Assembly (NCBI RefSeq): GCF_004297105.1
Contig: NZ_SCVE01000018.1
Span: 324,668 to 388,667, forward strand
Direction: 5' to 3'
Length of the DNA: 64,000 nucleotides
DNA from: Herbiconiux sp.
Lineage (GTDB): Bacteria > Actinomycetota > Actinomycetes > Actinomycetales > Microbacteriaceae
The stretch's first letter is position 1; each line of letters opens with the position of its first letter. Below are positions 42,509 through 51,222 of this stretch, piece after piece. Below the pieces are notes generated by a model, which saw only the letters and a list, made by a program, of their open reading frames with translations, searched no databases and was not told the DNA's origin. The translations under genes and the position numbers were made by a program.

Positions 42509-45500
42509 TCAGCATTCGCCCTCTTCTCCATCAACGATACGAACCTCGTACTCCCGCGCGGGGCCGCCCCCACCGTCGAGGAATGCCAGTACGAGCCGCG
42601 TGCTCGCACCCGTAGCAGCTATGAGGGCCCGCCCATATGCGAGCAACTGCGGAGCGTAGTACGCAGCCCGAACCGGTATCGCAGCATCCGGCACCGTATC
42701 TGTCTTATAGTCCACCACGACGAGAGTCCCATCTTCCTCGCGCACGATCAGGTCAACATACCCTTCGAGCACTGTCCCGTCCTCGACCGTGCCAACGAAC
42801 GATTCCTTCCAATGCTGCAGCCCGCCCGCTCTCTGCACGATCGGCAGCCCGAGCGCAGACAGTACATAGCTCAGTACCACGTCAGCATGCTCGGTCACTC
42901 CCTCCGCCACGCACTGCGCCGCGACGAGAGCCTCCAAACCCGTCGGTAGCGCCAGGTCCACAGACTGCAGCACCCCATGCACCGCGCGCCCTACCAGGTC
43001 GCCGTAGCGCCCCTTGAGCCACGGTGCCGTTTCCAGATCACGAGCGCCCTTCGCCGCTCCCGCGATCTGCTCGGCGAGACCCGGATCCGCCTGCAATGCG
43101 ATCTGCGGATCCGACCCCTCGAGTCCCGACGCACTCTGAGAGGCCGCCCGCGCTCCGAGCACTCGTGCAGCATGAACTCCCGCGCTCCACTCCGCGAACG
43201 TCAACGGCGGGTCAACCGGAACCGCTGTAGACATAGCGAACGGCACGGCCGTCGGCTCGAGAACGGCCGCGCCGAACGCATCCACCGCTCCCGCTTCCAC
43301 AAGCAGTCGCGCATTGGTCTGGGTCTTGCCGACCTTGCGATGGAGTGACACCACGAGATGATCCGTCGCCCTCGTCGCAGCCACATACAGCAGCCGCTTC
43401 CGCTCGAACGCGTCCATCTGCTCATCGAGCGGCTGCACAGCATCGAAGTCGTTTGTCTGCATCCGCGAATTGAGCTTCACCGCGTAGTCGCCATCCGTCC
43501 ACAGCAGCTGCACTCCCCGCGACGTCGACGGCTGCGACGACATACCTGAGAGCACCACCAGCGGAAACTCGAGCCCCTTGGCCGCGTGCACGGTCATGAT
43601 CCGGATTACGTCCACATCCGTCTCCGGCAATACCGCCTCGATCACGCGCGACGAGTCGTCCGCCTGCCGCGACGCCCAAGCGAGGTAAGCCCGCAGCCCG
43701 CCATGCTGCACGCCCGACCACGCCCGCGCCTGATCCACGACGAACCGCAACCGTCGCCACTGCTCCCGCCCGCGCGGCCCCGCGAATGATTCCGCCACCT
43801 CGAGCATCCGCCGATCGGCGATGATGCGATCGAGGATCTCCCCGGGCGGCAGCCAGCGCGCCTGATTCCGGATGCCTCGCAGCGCTCCCAGTGCACGACC
43901 CACAGGATGCTGCACCAATTCGGGCGGCACGGACCAGTCGAGCGATATCCGGCCCCCGGCCCGCTTGTAGGTCCACAGATCGTCATCGCCGCATCCGAAG
44001 AGCGCCGACCGCAGCGCCGAGACGCAGGCCAGCTCATCGCTCGGGTCGGCGATTGCTCGCGCTGTCATCATGAGGTCGCGTACCTCAGCCCCCTGGTACA
44101 CCAGCGAGCTAGACTCCGCGCGATACGCCAGACCCGCCGCGTCGAGCGCTTCCTCGAGGAACGGCAGCGAGGTCCGCGCCGGCACCAGCACGGTGATGTC
44201 ACCGCGGGCGATCGGCCGCCACAAGTCGCCATCGCGCACGGTCCATCCCTCGTGCAGCGCCTGCGTGATCGTGGCAGCCACGTCAGTCGCCTCGAACTCG
44301 CGCAACTCGGCCGCGTTGGTGTCTTTGTCGTGCTCCTCGGCGCCCAGGATGCTGACGGCCGGCCCCGAGAGACCGTCCTCAGAGCGGTGCTCGTCGAGCG
44401 GCTGATAGCGCGGCTGTGAGTTGTCGGTTTCGACGATCAGCTCGCTGAAGACTGCGTTGACCCACCCCAGCACCGACGGCACCGTGCGGAAGTTGGTAGT
44501 GAGCTGCACCTGCTCACCGATGTGCTGCGAGGCCTCGAGGTAGGTCTCAATGCTCGCGCGGCGGAAGCGGTAGATCGACTGCTTCGGGTCGCCCACCACG
44601 AAGACCGATCCGGCCGGCACCACGATGTCGCGCCAGTCGTCGGCATCCCCCGACTCCCCGGCCGCAATGCGCAGCGCGAGCTCGAGCTGAATCGGATCGG
44701 TGTCCTGGAACTCGTCCAGCAACAGGTGGGGGAAGGTCGCCTGCAGCTCCCGGCGCACCGAGGCATCCCGCCGCACTACATCGCGAGCAAGCACGAGCAG
44801 GTCGTGGAACTCCAACGCACCCTCAGCCCGACGCGCCGATGCTGAGTCGAGCACAGCCTGAGCGATCCACCGCACCAGCGGGCGCAACGCTGCATCAGCG
44901 ATGCGCTGGTACTCCGTTGCGACGCGGTCCTTCAGATCGATGCAATCCCTCCTGAGGTCGGCCAAGGGTGTCCTCCAATTGCCTGCCTGGCCGTAGCTCG
45001 TCTTGAGGTCGCCGACGTCCGCCAGAACGCCGAACACCTCGGCTCGGCTCGTCGCTGCAATCAGTCGCTGCCCCCACACCTCGAACCGATCGAGATTAGG
45101 CAAGTACTTGTCGGCAGGGTCGCGGCAATCGGCGCGCCGCCACGCAAGCGCCACGGCCTCCTCACCGAAGTGCGTCAGCGGCGGCACAGTCATGGCGGGA
45201 GCCGGATGGGCGAGCACGTGCGACTCGATCAGATCCCAATCGTTCCCCAGCGCCATCGCCAGCGAGCGCAGGTGGTCGAGGCTGATCCCGGCCGACAACG
45301 CCAGCTCGACGGCATCCGCCAGCACTTCGTCGTCGAGCAGCGCCCGCCGCACCTCCGTCCAGCGCGACTCGAACGCCACCGATGACCCCACCTCGTCGAG
45401 CACCTCGATCAGCGGAGGCAGCCCCGCCTCGACCGGAAACATCGATAGGATCCGCTGCGCGAAGGAGTGCAGCGTTCCGAAGGCGGCCGAGTCAAGATCA

Positions 45501-45793
45501 TCCAGCGCGCTTTCGAGGCGAAGCCGCCGCGCGGCATCCGTCACCGACTCGTCCTGAAGCATCGTCTCGAACGCCACCCGCAGTCGATCACGCAGCTCGG
45601 CGCCCGCCTTCTCGGTGAACGTCACCGCGGCGATACAGCCGAGCGGCACCGCTTCTCGGTCGACGAGCGTAGTGACCCGGTCTACGAGCGACTTGGTCTT
45701 GCCCGACCCGGCACCGGCCTCCACAAACAGCGACGAGGCTGTATCGAACGCGATGCGGTCACGAGCAGGCCGATCACGCAGCGAGGGACTCAT
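42509..45793 (-). CDS. RecB/AddA-like UvrD-family helicase-nuclease
   Basis: A 1094-residue ATP-dependent DNA helicase with a C-terminal nuclease. Walker A EAGAGSGKTKSLVDR is at about 25-40, Walker B-type LLLDEFQDTDPIQLE at about 350, and SF1 motifs IV-VI follow (FVVGDPKQSIYRFRRA, ATRATDHLVVSLH). A PD-(D/E)xK nuclease is at about 1005-1094: GYVDLIVREEDGTLVVVDYKTD and QLLAYGRAL. It would unwind and degrade double-stranded DNA ends as in AddAB/RecBCD. The ATG overlaps the stop of the upstream gene by four bases, so both subunits are made together. No Chi-binding feature can be judged by eye. Confidence 0.9.
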   Translation of the reverse strand: MSPSLRDRPARDRIAFDTASSLFVEAGAGSGKTKSLVDRVTTLVDREAVPLGCIAAVTFTEKAGAELRDRLRVAFETMLQDESVTDAARRLRLESALDDLDSAAFGTLHSFAQRILSMFPVEAGLPPLIEVLDEVGSSVAFESRWTEVRRALLDDEVLADAVELALSAGISLDHLRSLAMALGNDWDLIESHVLAHPAPAMTVPPLTHFGEEAVALAWRRADCRDPADKYLPNLDRFEVWGQRLIAATSRAEVFGVLADVGDLKTSYGQAGNWRTPLADLRRDCIDLKDRVATEYQRIADAALRPLVRWIAQAVLDSASARRAEGALEFHDLLVLARDVVRRDASVRRELQATFPHLLLDEFQDTDPIQLELALRIAAGESGDADDWRDIVVPAGSVFVVGDPKQSIYRFRRASIETYLEASQHIGEQVQLTTNFRTVPSVLGWVNAVFSELIVETDNSQPRYQPLDEHRSEDGLSGPAVSILGAEEHDKDTNAAELREFEATDVAATITQALHEGWTVRDGDLWRPIARGDITVLVPARTSLPFLEEALDAAGLAYRAESSSLVYQGAEVRDLMMTARAIADPSDELACVSALRSALFGCGDDDLWTYKRAGGRISLDWSVPPELVQHPVGRALGALRGIRNQARWLPPGEILDRIIADRRMLEVAESFAGPRGREQWRRLRFVVDQARAWSGVQHGGLRAYLAWASRQADDSSRVIEAVLPETDVDVIRIMTVHAAKGLEFPLVVLSGMSSQPSTSRGVQLLWTDGDYAVKLNSRMQTNDFDAVQPLDEQMDAFERKRLLYVAATRATDHLVVSLHRKVGKTQTNARLLVEAGAVDAFGAAVLEPTAVPFAMSTAVPVDPPLTFAEWSAGVHAARVLGARAASQSASGLEGSDPQIALQADPGLAEQIAGAAKGARDLETAPWLKGRYGDLVGRAVHGVLQSVDLALPTGLEALVAAQCVAEGVTEHADVVLSYVLSALGLPIVQRAGGLQHWKESFVGTVEDGTVLEGYVDLIVREEDGTLVVVDYKTDTVPDAAIPVRAAYYAPQLLAYGRALIAATGASTRLVLAFLDGGGGPAREYEVRIVDGEEGEC

Positions 45794-48700
45794 GAGGTGG
45801 CCCCCGCATCCACAAGAGCAATGAGCGAGGCGAGCGCAGGATCGTGCCGCTTGCGTTCATATCGCAACCGCGCCTCCCCGTGACCGATTTCGTCGGGGTT
45901 GCAGTATCGGCATCGTGTGAACATCACATCCGGCGCCTCGGGCGGCTTCGCAGGGAACAGCCCCGACGCGATCGACCCCACCACCGTGCCGACCACATTC
46001 CGGTACCGCTCGCGCCGAGCATCATCGAGTGCAGCGCCGATTCGCGTTCCCCGGTCGCGCCGCACGAACCAGTACTCGGCTTCGATCTCGTCGGCATCCA
46101 CACCGAACTCCCGCGCCGCCGCCGCGACATACACCGGCAGCTGTAGCTTGGTGCCGCCCACCACGATGTCGTCCTCGATGCCCTTGAACGAGGCCGCCTT
46201 GCCGGTTTTGATGTCGGTGACGATGAGCCTGCCGTCGCTCGTGCTATCGACCTTGTCGATGCTGCCCGCCATGTGAACCACCCCGCCGTCGACCGCAACC
46301 TCGACCGGCGGCCGGCCCCGCATTCCAAACACCACCTCTGTCGCAACGACCTGCGACGAATTCGCCGCCCGGTACTCCGAGTCGGCGTCGAGCATCAGGT
46401 CGAGATCGTGCAGGATGGCGGCCCGCTCGCGAGCCCACAGCCGCGGATGCCCGGCGAGACCCTGAGCAACGTACTGATCACCGAGCCCTGATGCGATATC
46501 GCGCAGCAGCAGCTTGTCGGCATCCGTCCATGGCTGTCCGAACCCTGGCAGACCGCCCTCGTCTGTCAGCTGCCGCACGAACCGGTCAAAGGAGTCGTGC
46601 ACGAGTTGTCCGCTGTTGAGCGGCGAGATCGTCACGATCTCCTCGGGCAGTTCGACCGGTTGGATGCGCAGCAGCCGCTTCACGAAGTAGGCGTACGGGC
46701 AGTCCGCGTACTGCTCGAGTGTCGTCGGCGCCACCGTGATCGGTTCACGCGCGTAGTCGGGCAGCCCCTCGACGCCACGAAGATCGCCGTCGAAGCGCGA
46801 AAGCCCATCGGCGGCACGGGCCTCCAATAGCACGAGTGACGAGTCGATGATCGCGTCGCTCGGCGGCGTGCCCGCGGCAACGGCCCGGATGCGCCACTCC
46901 TGCTCGGTGGCGGGTTCAGCGGTAGTGCGCAGCTCATTCCAGTGCGAGGGCGCGACGAGGATGGCGTCGGAACGAGCGTCCTCCCACTCTGTCGCCGCAA
47001 GATCGGGGCGCCCGCTGAGCGCGCGAAGCGTCGGCAGTAGCCACCGACTCGGTAGCCGCCCCACGTTGCGCCGCAGGTCCCCGCGCGCAAAGGTCGCCAC
47101 GACATCGGGCGCACTGCCAAACGCGATCAGCAGCTGCCGCCGTTTGTCGGCGATCGATTCCCGAGCAAGCGGCAACTGCCCCGGCACCAGCCGGCGCACG
47201 CTGTCGGGCAGAATCGGATCGGGCGTCAGCCGTCCCGGGAAACTGTCTTCGGCCAACCCCACCACGTAGGTGATGTCGGTGCTGAGCCCCACGGATGCCG
47301 AGATCGGCGCGAGATATACGCCCTCACCGAACCGCCCCACGTTCGAGAGGGCATCGTCGAACTCGAGCTCAAGCACATCCTGCAGCAGCGCCAGTGAGGC
47401 GGTCGGCTGCACTGCATCGAGTTCGCCGAGCCGACGCAGCGTCTGCTCGAGCACTACGGCGGCGTACTGCTCGTCGAGGGGTAGGTGTCCAGCTAGTTCC
47501 TCGGGCGCCCCGAAGCAGCGATGAAACATCTCGACCGCCCAGGAGGAGAGGGCACTCCACGATCCAAGCTCCTCACCGCGCTCAAGCTCCGAGCGCAGCC
47601 CTGCCACGAAGGCCCGAAGCTTCTCGATCGACTGCACCCTGCCGTTGAGGCGTACGACCCGTTCCCGCGTCTCGTCATCGAGTTCGGATGCGGCGGCCAC
47701 TTCCTCGTCGCCGCCCCGGTCGACGCCATCACGCGCCACCAACTCCGAGGCCTTGGCCTCGAGCTCGCCGATGAGTCGCGAAAGCCGCACTTCCCAGTCG
47801 TCCCCGCGCACCACGCCGGCCTCGCGTGAGATCCGCTCCCACCGCGCCGCCGGTATCCGTCCTCCATCAGCCGCCCGAATCGGCGCTTGATCGATCGCCG
47901 CGAACACGTCGGCCCGCGCGAACTCACCCCGAGGCAGGTCGAGCACTGCGAGAAACCCGCGCACCAGCGCGCGATCTCGGATGGCGGCCACGCCCGGCCC
48001 GTTCACCACGATGCCCGCGGCAGCGAAGTGGTCGTGCAACAGTCGCGCGTATGGCTCGCGCGAGGCGTAAAGCACGGCTATGCGATGCCCGGGTGTCGCG
48101 CGCATCCGCTCGAGCACCTGGCGGGCCACCCACCGCACTTCGTCATCGGAATCGGAGGCGTGAAACACGAGCCCAGCCGTCGGGAAGGCGGCGGCGTCAT
48201 CGCTATGCTCAACGTCGACTCCCGCGAGCCGAAGGGAGTTCACGACGGGTTCATCCGCCGCTCGATCCCCGATGACCCCGACGATGGCCCGCCAATCGGC
48301 AGCCTCAGTCAGCACCTTCAGCAGAGCCGTTTCCCGATTCGAGAGCACCTGCGGCAGATAGATCACCACCTGCCCGAGTCGCTGAGCCCGCTGAGGCTCC
48401 CGCTCGAGCACGGCCCGTGCGACATCCAGCAGCTCTGGAGAGTCATACCATCCGGATGCGCGCCCCCACGCATCCCGGTGCAACCGCACCACCTCTGCGG
48501 CGAGCGTCTCCGATCCCGCGAGCACGTCGAGCGCCGGCTCATTCAGATCCCTCAGAGCAAACCCGGCTCGCACCAGAGCCCTCACAGTCGACGGATGCTC
48601 GGCTACAGCCACCAGCGATCCAGGCGCCTCCCCAAGCGCCGCCCGATACAGCGCGGCCGTCACTGCCGAGGTGGCGGGCCGCCGCTCCCCCAGTTCGCCC

Positions 48701-48933
48701 ACCGTCAGCTGTTCAGCGAGCCGCGCCAGCGTGGTGACCTCGATCGCGGCGACCCCCTCGCGCCCGCCCACCCCCCGCGCGAGATGCCGCCGGGCCACCA
48801 TCCCCGCCGCATTCGACGGCACGATCACGGTCACCGGCGCCAGCGAATCCGCAGCCTTCGCCTCGCCGACAACCTCCGTCAGCGCCGCGAGCGCCGCCGC
48901 CCCGTATCGCGTGTATCGAATGCGCTCAGTCAT
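45790..48933 (-). CDS. AddB-like nuclease subunit with inactivated helicase and Fe-S-type nuclease
   Basis: A 1047-residue partner of the helicase-nuclease. The N-terminal region (about 1-640) has the fold pattern of a superfamily 1 helicase but lacks a Walker A (VPSNAAGMVARRHL where GxGKT would be). The C-terminal PD-(D/E)xK nuclease (about 760-1047) shows QYADCPYAYFVKRLLRI, then GSIDKVDSTSDGRLIVTDIKTGK, and near the end TRCRYCNPDEIGHGEARLR. AddB uses four Cys around the nuclease for an Fe-S cluster; here three are visible (one at about 766, two at about 1002 and 1005) and the fourth position is not Cys. Coupled by ATGA overlap to the gene downstream. Confidence 0.85.
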   Translation of the reverse strand: MTERIRYTRYGAAALAALTEVVGEAKAADSLAPVTVIVPSNAAGMVARRHLARGVGGREGVAAIEVTTLARLAEQLTVGELGERRPATSAVTAALYRAALGEAPGSLVAVAEHPSTVRALVRAGFALRDLNEPALDVLAGSETLAAEVVRLHRDAWGRASGWYDSPELLDVARAVLEREPQRAQRLGQVVIYLPQVLSNRETALLKVLTEAADWRAIVGVIGDRAADEPVVNSLRLAGVDVEHSDDAAAFPTAGLVFHASDSDDEVRWVARQVLERMRATPGHRIAVLYASREPYARLLHDHFAAAGIVVNGPGVAAIRDRALVRGFLAVLDLPRGEFARADVFAAIDQAPIRAADGGRIPAARWERISREAGVVRGDDWEVRLSRLIGELEAKASELVARDGVDRGGDEEVAAASELDDETRERVVRLNGRVQSIEKLRAFVAGLRSELERGEELGSWSALSSWAVEMFHRCFGAPEELAGHLPLDEQYAAVVLEQTLRRLGELDAVQPTASLALLQDVLELEFDDALSNVGRFGEGVYLAPISASVGLSTDITYVVGLAEDSFPGRLTPDPILPDSVRRLVPGQLPLARESIADKRRQLLIAFGSAPDVVATFARGDLRRNVGRLPSRWLLPTLRALSGRPDLAATEWEDARSDAILVAPSHWNELRTTAEPATEQEWRIRAVAAGTPPSDAIIDSSLVLLEARAADGLSRFDGDLRGVEGLPDYAREPITVAPTTLEQYADCPYAYFVKRLLRIQPVELPEEIVTISPLNSGQLVHDSFDRFVRQLTDEGGLPGFGQPWTDADKLLLRDIASGLGDQYVAQGLAGHPRLWARERAAILHDLDLMLDADSEYRAANSSQVVATEVVFGMRGRPPVEVAVDGGVVHMAGSIDKVDSTSDGRLIVTDIKTGKAASFKGIEDDIVVGGTKLQLPVYVAAAAREFGVDADEIEAEYWFVRRDRGTRIGAALDDARRERYRNVVGTVVGSIASGLFPAKPPEAPDVMFTRCRYCNPDEIGHGEARLRYERKRHDPALASLIALVDAGATS

Positions 48934-49043
48934 ACTCTGGCCCCCCGGCCCATGTCACGCAGAGCCCCATCGACGCCTGCGAGCCTCAGGTTAGTCCCCA
49001 CCGGTGACATCGCGTCGCGCGCGATCTGCCTGACCCAGATCTT

Positions 49044-49066
49044 GCTTGAGTAGTTGCTACTCAAGC
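49044..49066. promoter_or_regulatory. Inverted repeat with 10-bp arms upstream of the AddB-like gene
   Basis: GCTTGAGTAG (49044-49053) and CTACTCAAGC (49057-49066) are perfect complements around a three-base centre, about 110 bp upstream of the AddB-like start codon and 84 bp beyond the tRNA-like gene's 3' end. It is not followed by a T run, so an operator or recombination site is as likely as a terminator. Confidence 0.5.
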
Positions 49067-49149
49067 GAGCTATCGTTGAAGAGGAATGCCGGGACCCTAG
49101 TCGGCGTGCGAATTTACGAGTCGGGGGACTCCATGGCGATTGTGTTCGG

Positions 49150-49222
49150 TCGAATTGACGGAATTGAACCCGGAACCCCGTCGTCCCGAACGACGTGCGC
49201 TACCAAGCTGCGCCACAACCCG
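49150..49222 (-). tRNA. tRNA-Pro(CGG)-like gene with a defective T arm
   Basis: The minus strand folds as a tRNA: acceptor CGGGTTG with CAATTCG (seven pairs, two G-U), D stem GCGC/GCGC with loop AGCTTGGTA, anticodon stem CGTCG/CGACG with loop TTCGGGA, anticodon CGG (Pro). The T arm is damaged: stem CCGGG/TCCGT has only four pairs (one G-U) and a six-base loop TTCAAT instead of seven. The 5' two thirds match an ordinary actinobacterial tRNA-Pro. The 3' part has diverged, as expected if the 3' end were rewritten by integration of a mobile element or if the gene is decaying. Activity is doubtful. Confidence 0.65.
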
Positions 49223-49498
49223 GTAATCACCGATTTCCTAGTGTTAGTAAGGAACTCGGCTGAGAACCACTTCTCATTATAGTCAGTCATTTTGGGTTGC
49301 TTGCGGTTGTTTTCCATGAGTTTCGCGTGACCATTCGCGCCGGTTCACGCCGCATGGGAACCTCGTTCGTGAAGCCACCGCTACCCGACTCTCGCAGTTG
49401 CGCAAACACGATGGGCTCACCCCCGTGAACAGCTTACTTCTCGGTCTCCGTGTTCTACCTCTTGGATGCTCCAGCATCGTCAGGAAGGAACCCCGGAT

Positions 49499-50485
49499 AT
49501 GGCCGAGAGCTTCTCGTTTGAGAACATTTCTGATGAACGCATTGCGCGACAAGTGCTCGCCTGTGTGGTTCCACCCGAGGACGAGATCACCGGGGATCTG
49601 CTGCGTAAGCACTCCGCCGTTGAGACAATACGACTCGCGCTCTCCGACGAACCTCTGCCGAGGGTAGACCGAGCGAAGACGCTGTTATGGCGTCGCCGGT
49701 TCGACATCGCGGATCGTGATGAGATTCGAGAGAGCTTCATCCGGGGAGTGGAGGCTGGGTGCGGGGTACTGATTCCCGGCGACAAGGACTGGCCGACAGT
49801 TCTCTCAGAAGTCGAACCGTCACCGCCCTATGCGCTGTGGGCTAAGGGGGACACGTCGCTCCTGCGCCTCAGAACCCCCGGGCGCATTGCTTTCTTGGGC
49901 ACTGACACCCCGAGCGAGTATGGCACTTGGTGGGCGTCCACGGTCGCAGACGAGCTCTCCGGTGAGGGTCTGCACGTTGTCGCCGTGGGAGGCAAAGGGA
50001 TTCCCGCTGACGCGGTGCAGGCGGCATTGGATGGCGGAGGAAAGCCGCTGGTTATTGCGCCGCACCCGCTCGATGCGCCAGACGACGAACTGCTCCCCAT
50101 GTATGAAGCCATCTCAGAGCAGGGGCTGCTGTTGAGCGAGTGCCCTCCGGGTATTGCTCCTCGGAGGGATGCCGTGGAGAAGAGCCACAGGATCGCCACT
50201 GGGATCTCGGGAACCACGCTTGTCGTTGAGACCTCGGACGACGCAGCGCCGATGGCAGCCGCACGTCGCGCGCACGCAGTGGGGGCTGACGTGTTTGCGG
50301 TTCCCGGCGACGTGCGCCGCGAACACCTTGGAGCGAATACGCTGATCGCCGAACAGACGGCAGACCTCGTGAGCGACGCCGAGGACATCTTTGGGATCGT
50401 ACACATCAAGATCAACATCGACCTGTTCGGCCCAGAGAGACGACCCACTGAGCGATCTACCGCGCGCCCCGTATTGAGTAGGTGA
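49499..50485 (+). CDS. Divergent DprA/SMF-family protein
   Basis: A 328-residue protein with the SMF Rossmann-like domain of DprA (about 130-300). Matches are degenerate: IAFLGTDTPSEYGTWWAS stands for the VGSRxxSxYG start, VVAVGGKGIPADAVQAAL for SGLARGID-x-xAH, LLLSECPPGIAP is well kept, and SHRIATGISGTTLVVET for RNRIIAG-type. It ends AVPGDVRREHLGANTLI. DprA binds single-stranded DNA and loads RecA; the changes here suggest a specialised role. The start has AGGAAGGA upstream. The stop overlaps the start of the next gene by GTGA. The 276 bp before it are promoter region without another gene. Confidence 0.82.
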   Translation: MAESFSFENISDERIARQVLACVVPPEDEITGDLLRKHSAVETIRLALSDEPLPRVDRAKTLLWRRRFDIADRDEIRESFIRGVEAGCGVLIPGDKDWPTVLSEVEPSPPYALWAKGDTSLLRLRTPGRIAFLGTDTPSEYGTWWASTVADELSGEGLHVVAVGGKGIPADAVQAALDGGGKPLVIAPHPLDAPDDELLPMYEAISEQGLLLSECPPGIAPRRDAVEKSHRIATGISGTTLVVETSDDAAPMAAARRAHAVGADVFAVPGDVRREHLGANTLIAEQTADLVSDAEDIFGIVHIKINIDLFGPERRPTERSTARPVLSR

Positions 50486-51222
50486 GGTTTCCAGACGTGC
50501 CTATCGACGGTCAACTTTCGTTTGATATTGACGAACTCATCCGCGAAGACCTGCGCGCGAACGCACCTGAGTGGCAGGGCGCGCCGTTGTACTTCACCAC
50601 GGACTATTACTCACCCAGCGAACTGGACGCAGCGTTCCAGCATTGGAAGGTGCTCTACGGGAACTTCGGCTGTATTCCGCTCAGCCATATGTGGCACCGG
50701 GGGTTCTCGGGAATCAGCGACCGTCTGACGTTCCAAGAGCACAGTATCGCGATGTTCACCGCCGATCTCAGAGCCGAACCAGAAGCCGAGGGCCCAGGGG
50801 ACTTGATCTATCAAGCGGTCTGCGAACCTTGCGATTGGCATCACGTCAGCGGTACGGAAAATGGCGCTGTGGAGGGATGGCATGATCACGCTGTGCCTGG
50901 GTGGCGCGAACTTCCGGTGATCCCGGCGCAGGTTCGGGTGAGAGAGCAATCCAGCCTTACCAAGCTTGGCCGAAGATGGATCGAAGCCCACTACCCACCC
51001 GAGATGCAGGTGCCCGGTGCACCGATGATCACCGAGCGGGCACGCTACGCGACTCGGCATGTCGCCGGGCACTCGCCCTGGGGAGGCTATGACCTCTCAT
51101 CTACTGCACTCGGCCAGCCCGCGTCAGACGACAACGCCGTTGCGCGTTCCTCGCCCAAGCTCCTATCTGCGCCAACCGCACAACCAGCGGTTTCTCCTGG
51201 GGCTCAGGTTCTCAGGCGGTAA
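50482..51222 (+). CDS. DUF6349-like protein of conjugative elements
   Basis: A 246-residue soluble protein coupled by GTGA overlap to the divergent DprA. Conserved-looking features include YFTTDYYSPSELDAAFQHW, a CEPCDWHHVSG motif with two Cys and two His, and GWHDHAVPGWRELPVIP, which I recognise as the hallmark of DUF6349, a family of unknown function in actinobacterial mobile DNA. The C-terminus (about 205-246) is disordered. The final 11 bases overlap the end of the convergent phosphoribosyltransferase gene. Confidence 0.72.
   Translation: MRFPDVPIDGQLSFDIDELIREDLRANAPEWQGAPLYFTTDYYSPSELDAAFQHWKVLYGNFGCIPLSHMWHRGFSGISDRLTFQEHSIAMFTADLRAEPEAEGPGDLIYQAVCEPCDWHHVSGTENGAVEGWHDHAVPGWRELPVIPAQVRVREQSSLTKLGRRWIEAHYPPEMQVPGAPMITERARYATRHVAGHSPWGGYDLSSTALGQPASDDNAVARSSPKLLSAPTAQPAVSPGAQVLRR

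Noticed and set aside
49046-49282. Plus-strand 78-codon frame across the tRNA-like gene
   Set aside because: Its middle is simply the translation of the antisense of the tRNA; no ribosome binding site and a non-ATG start.
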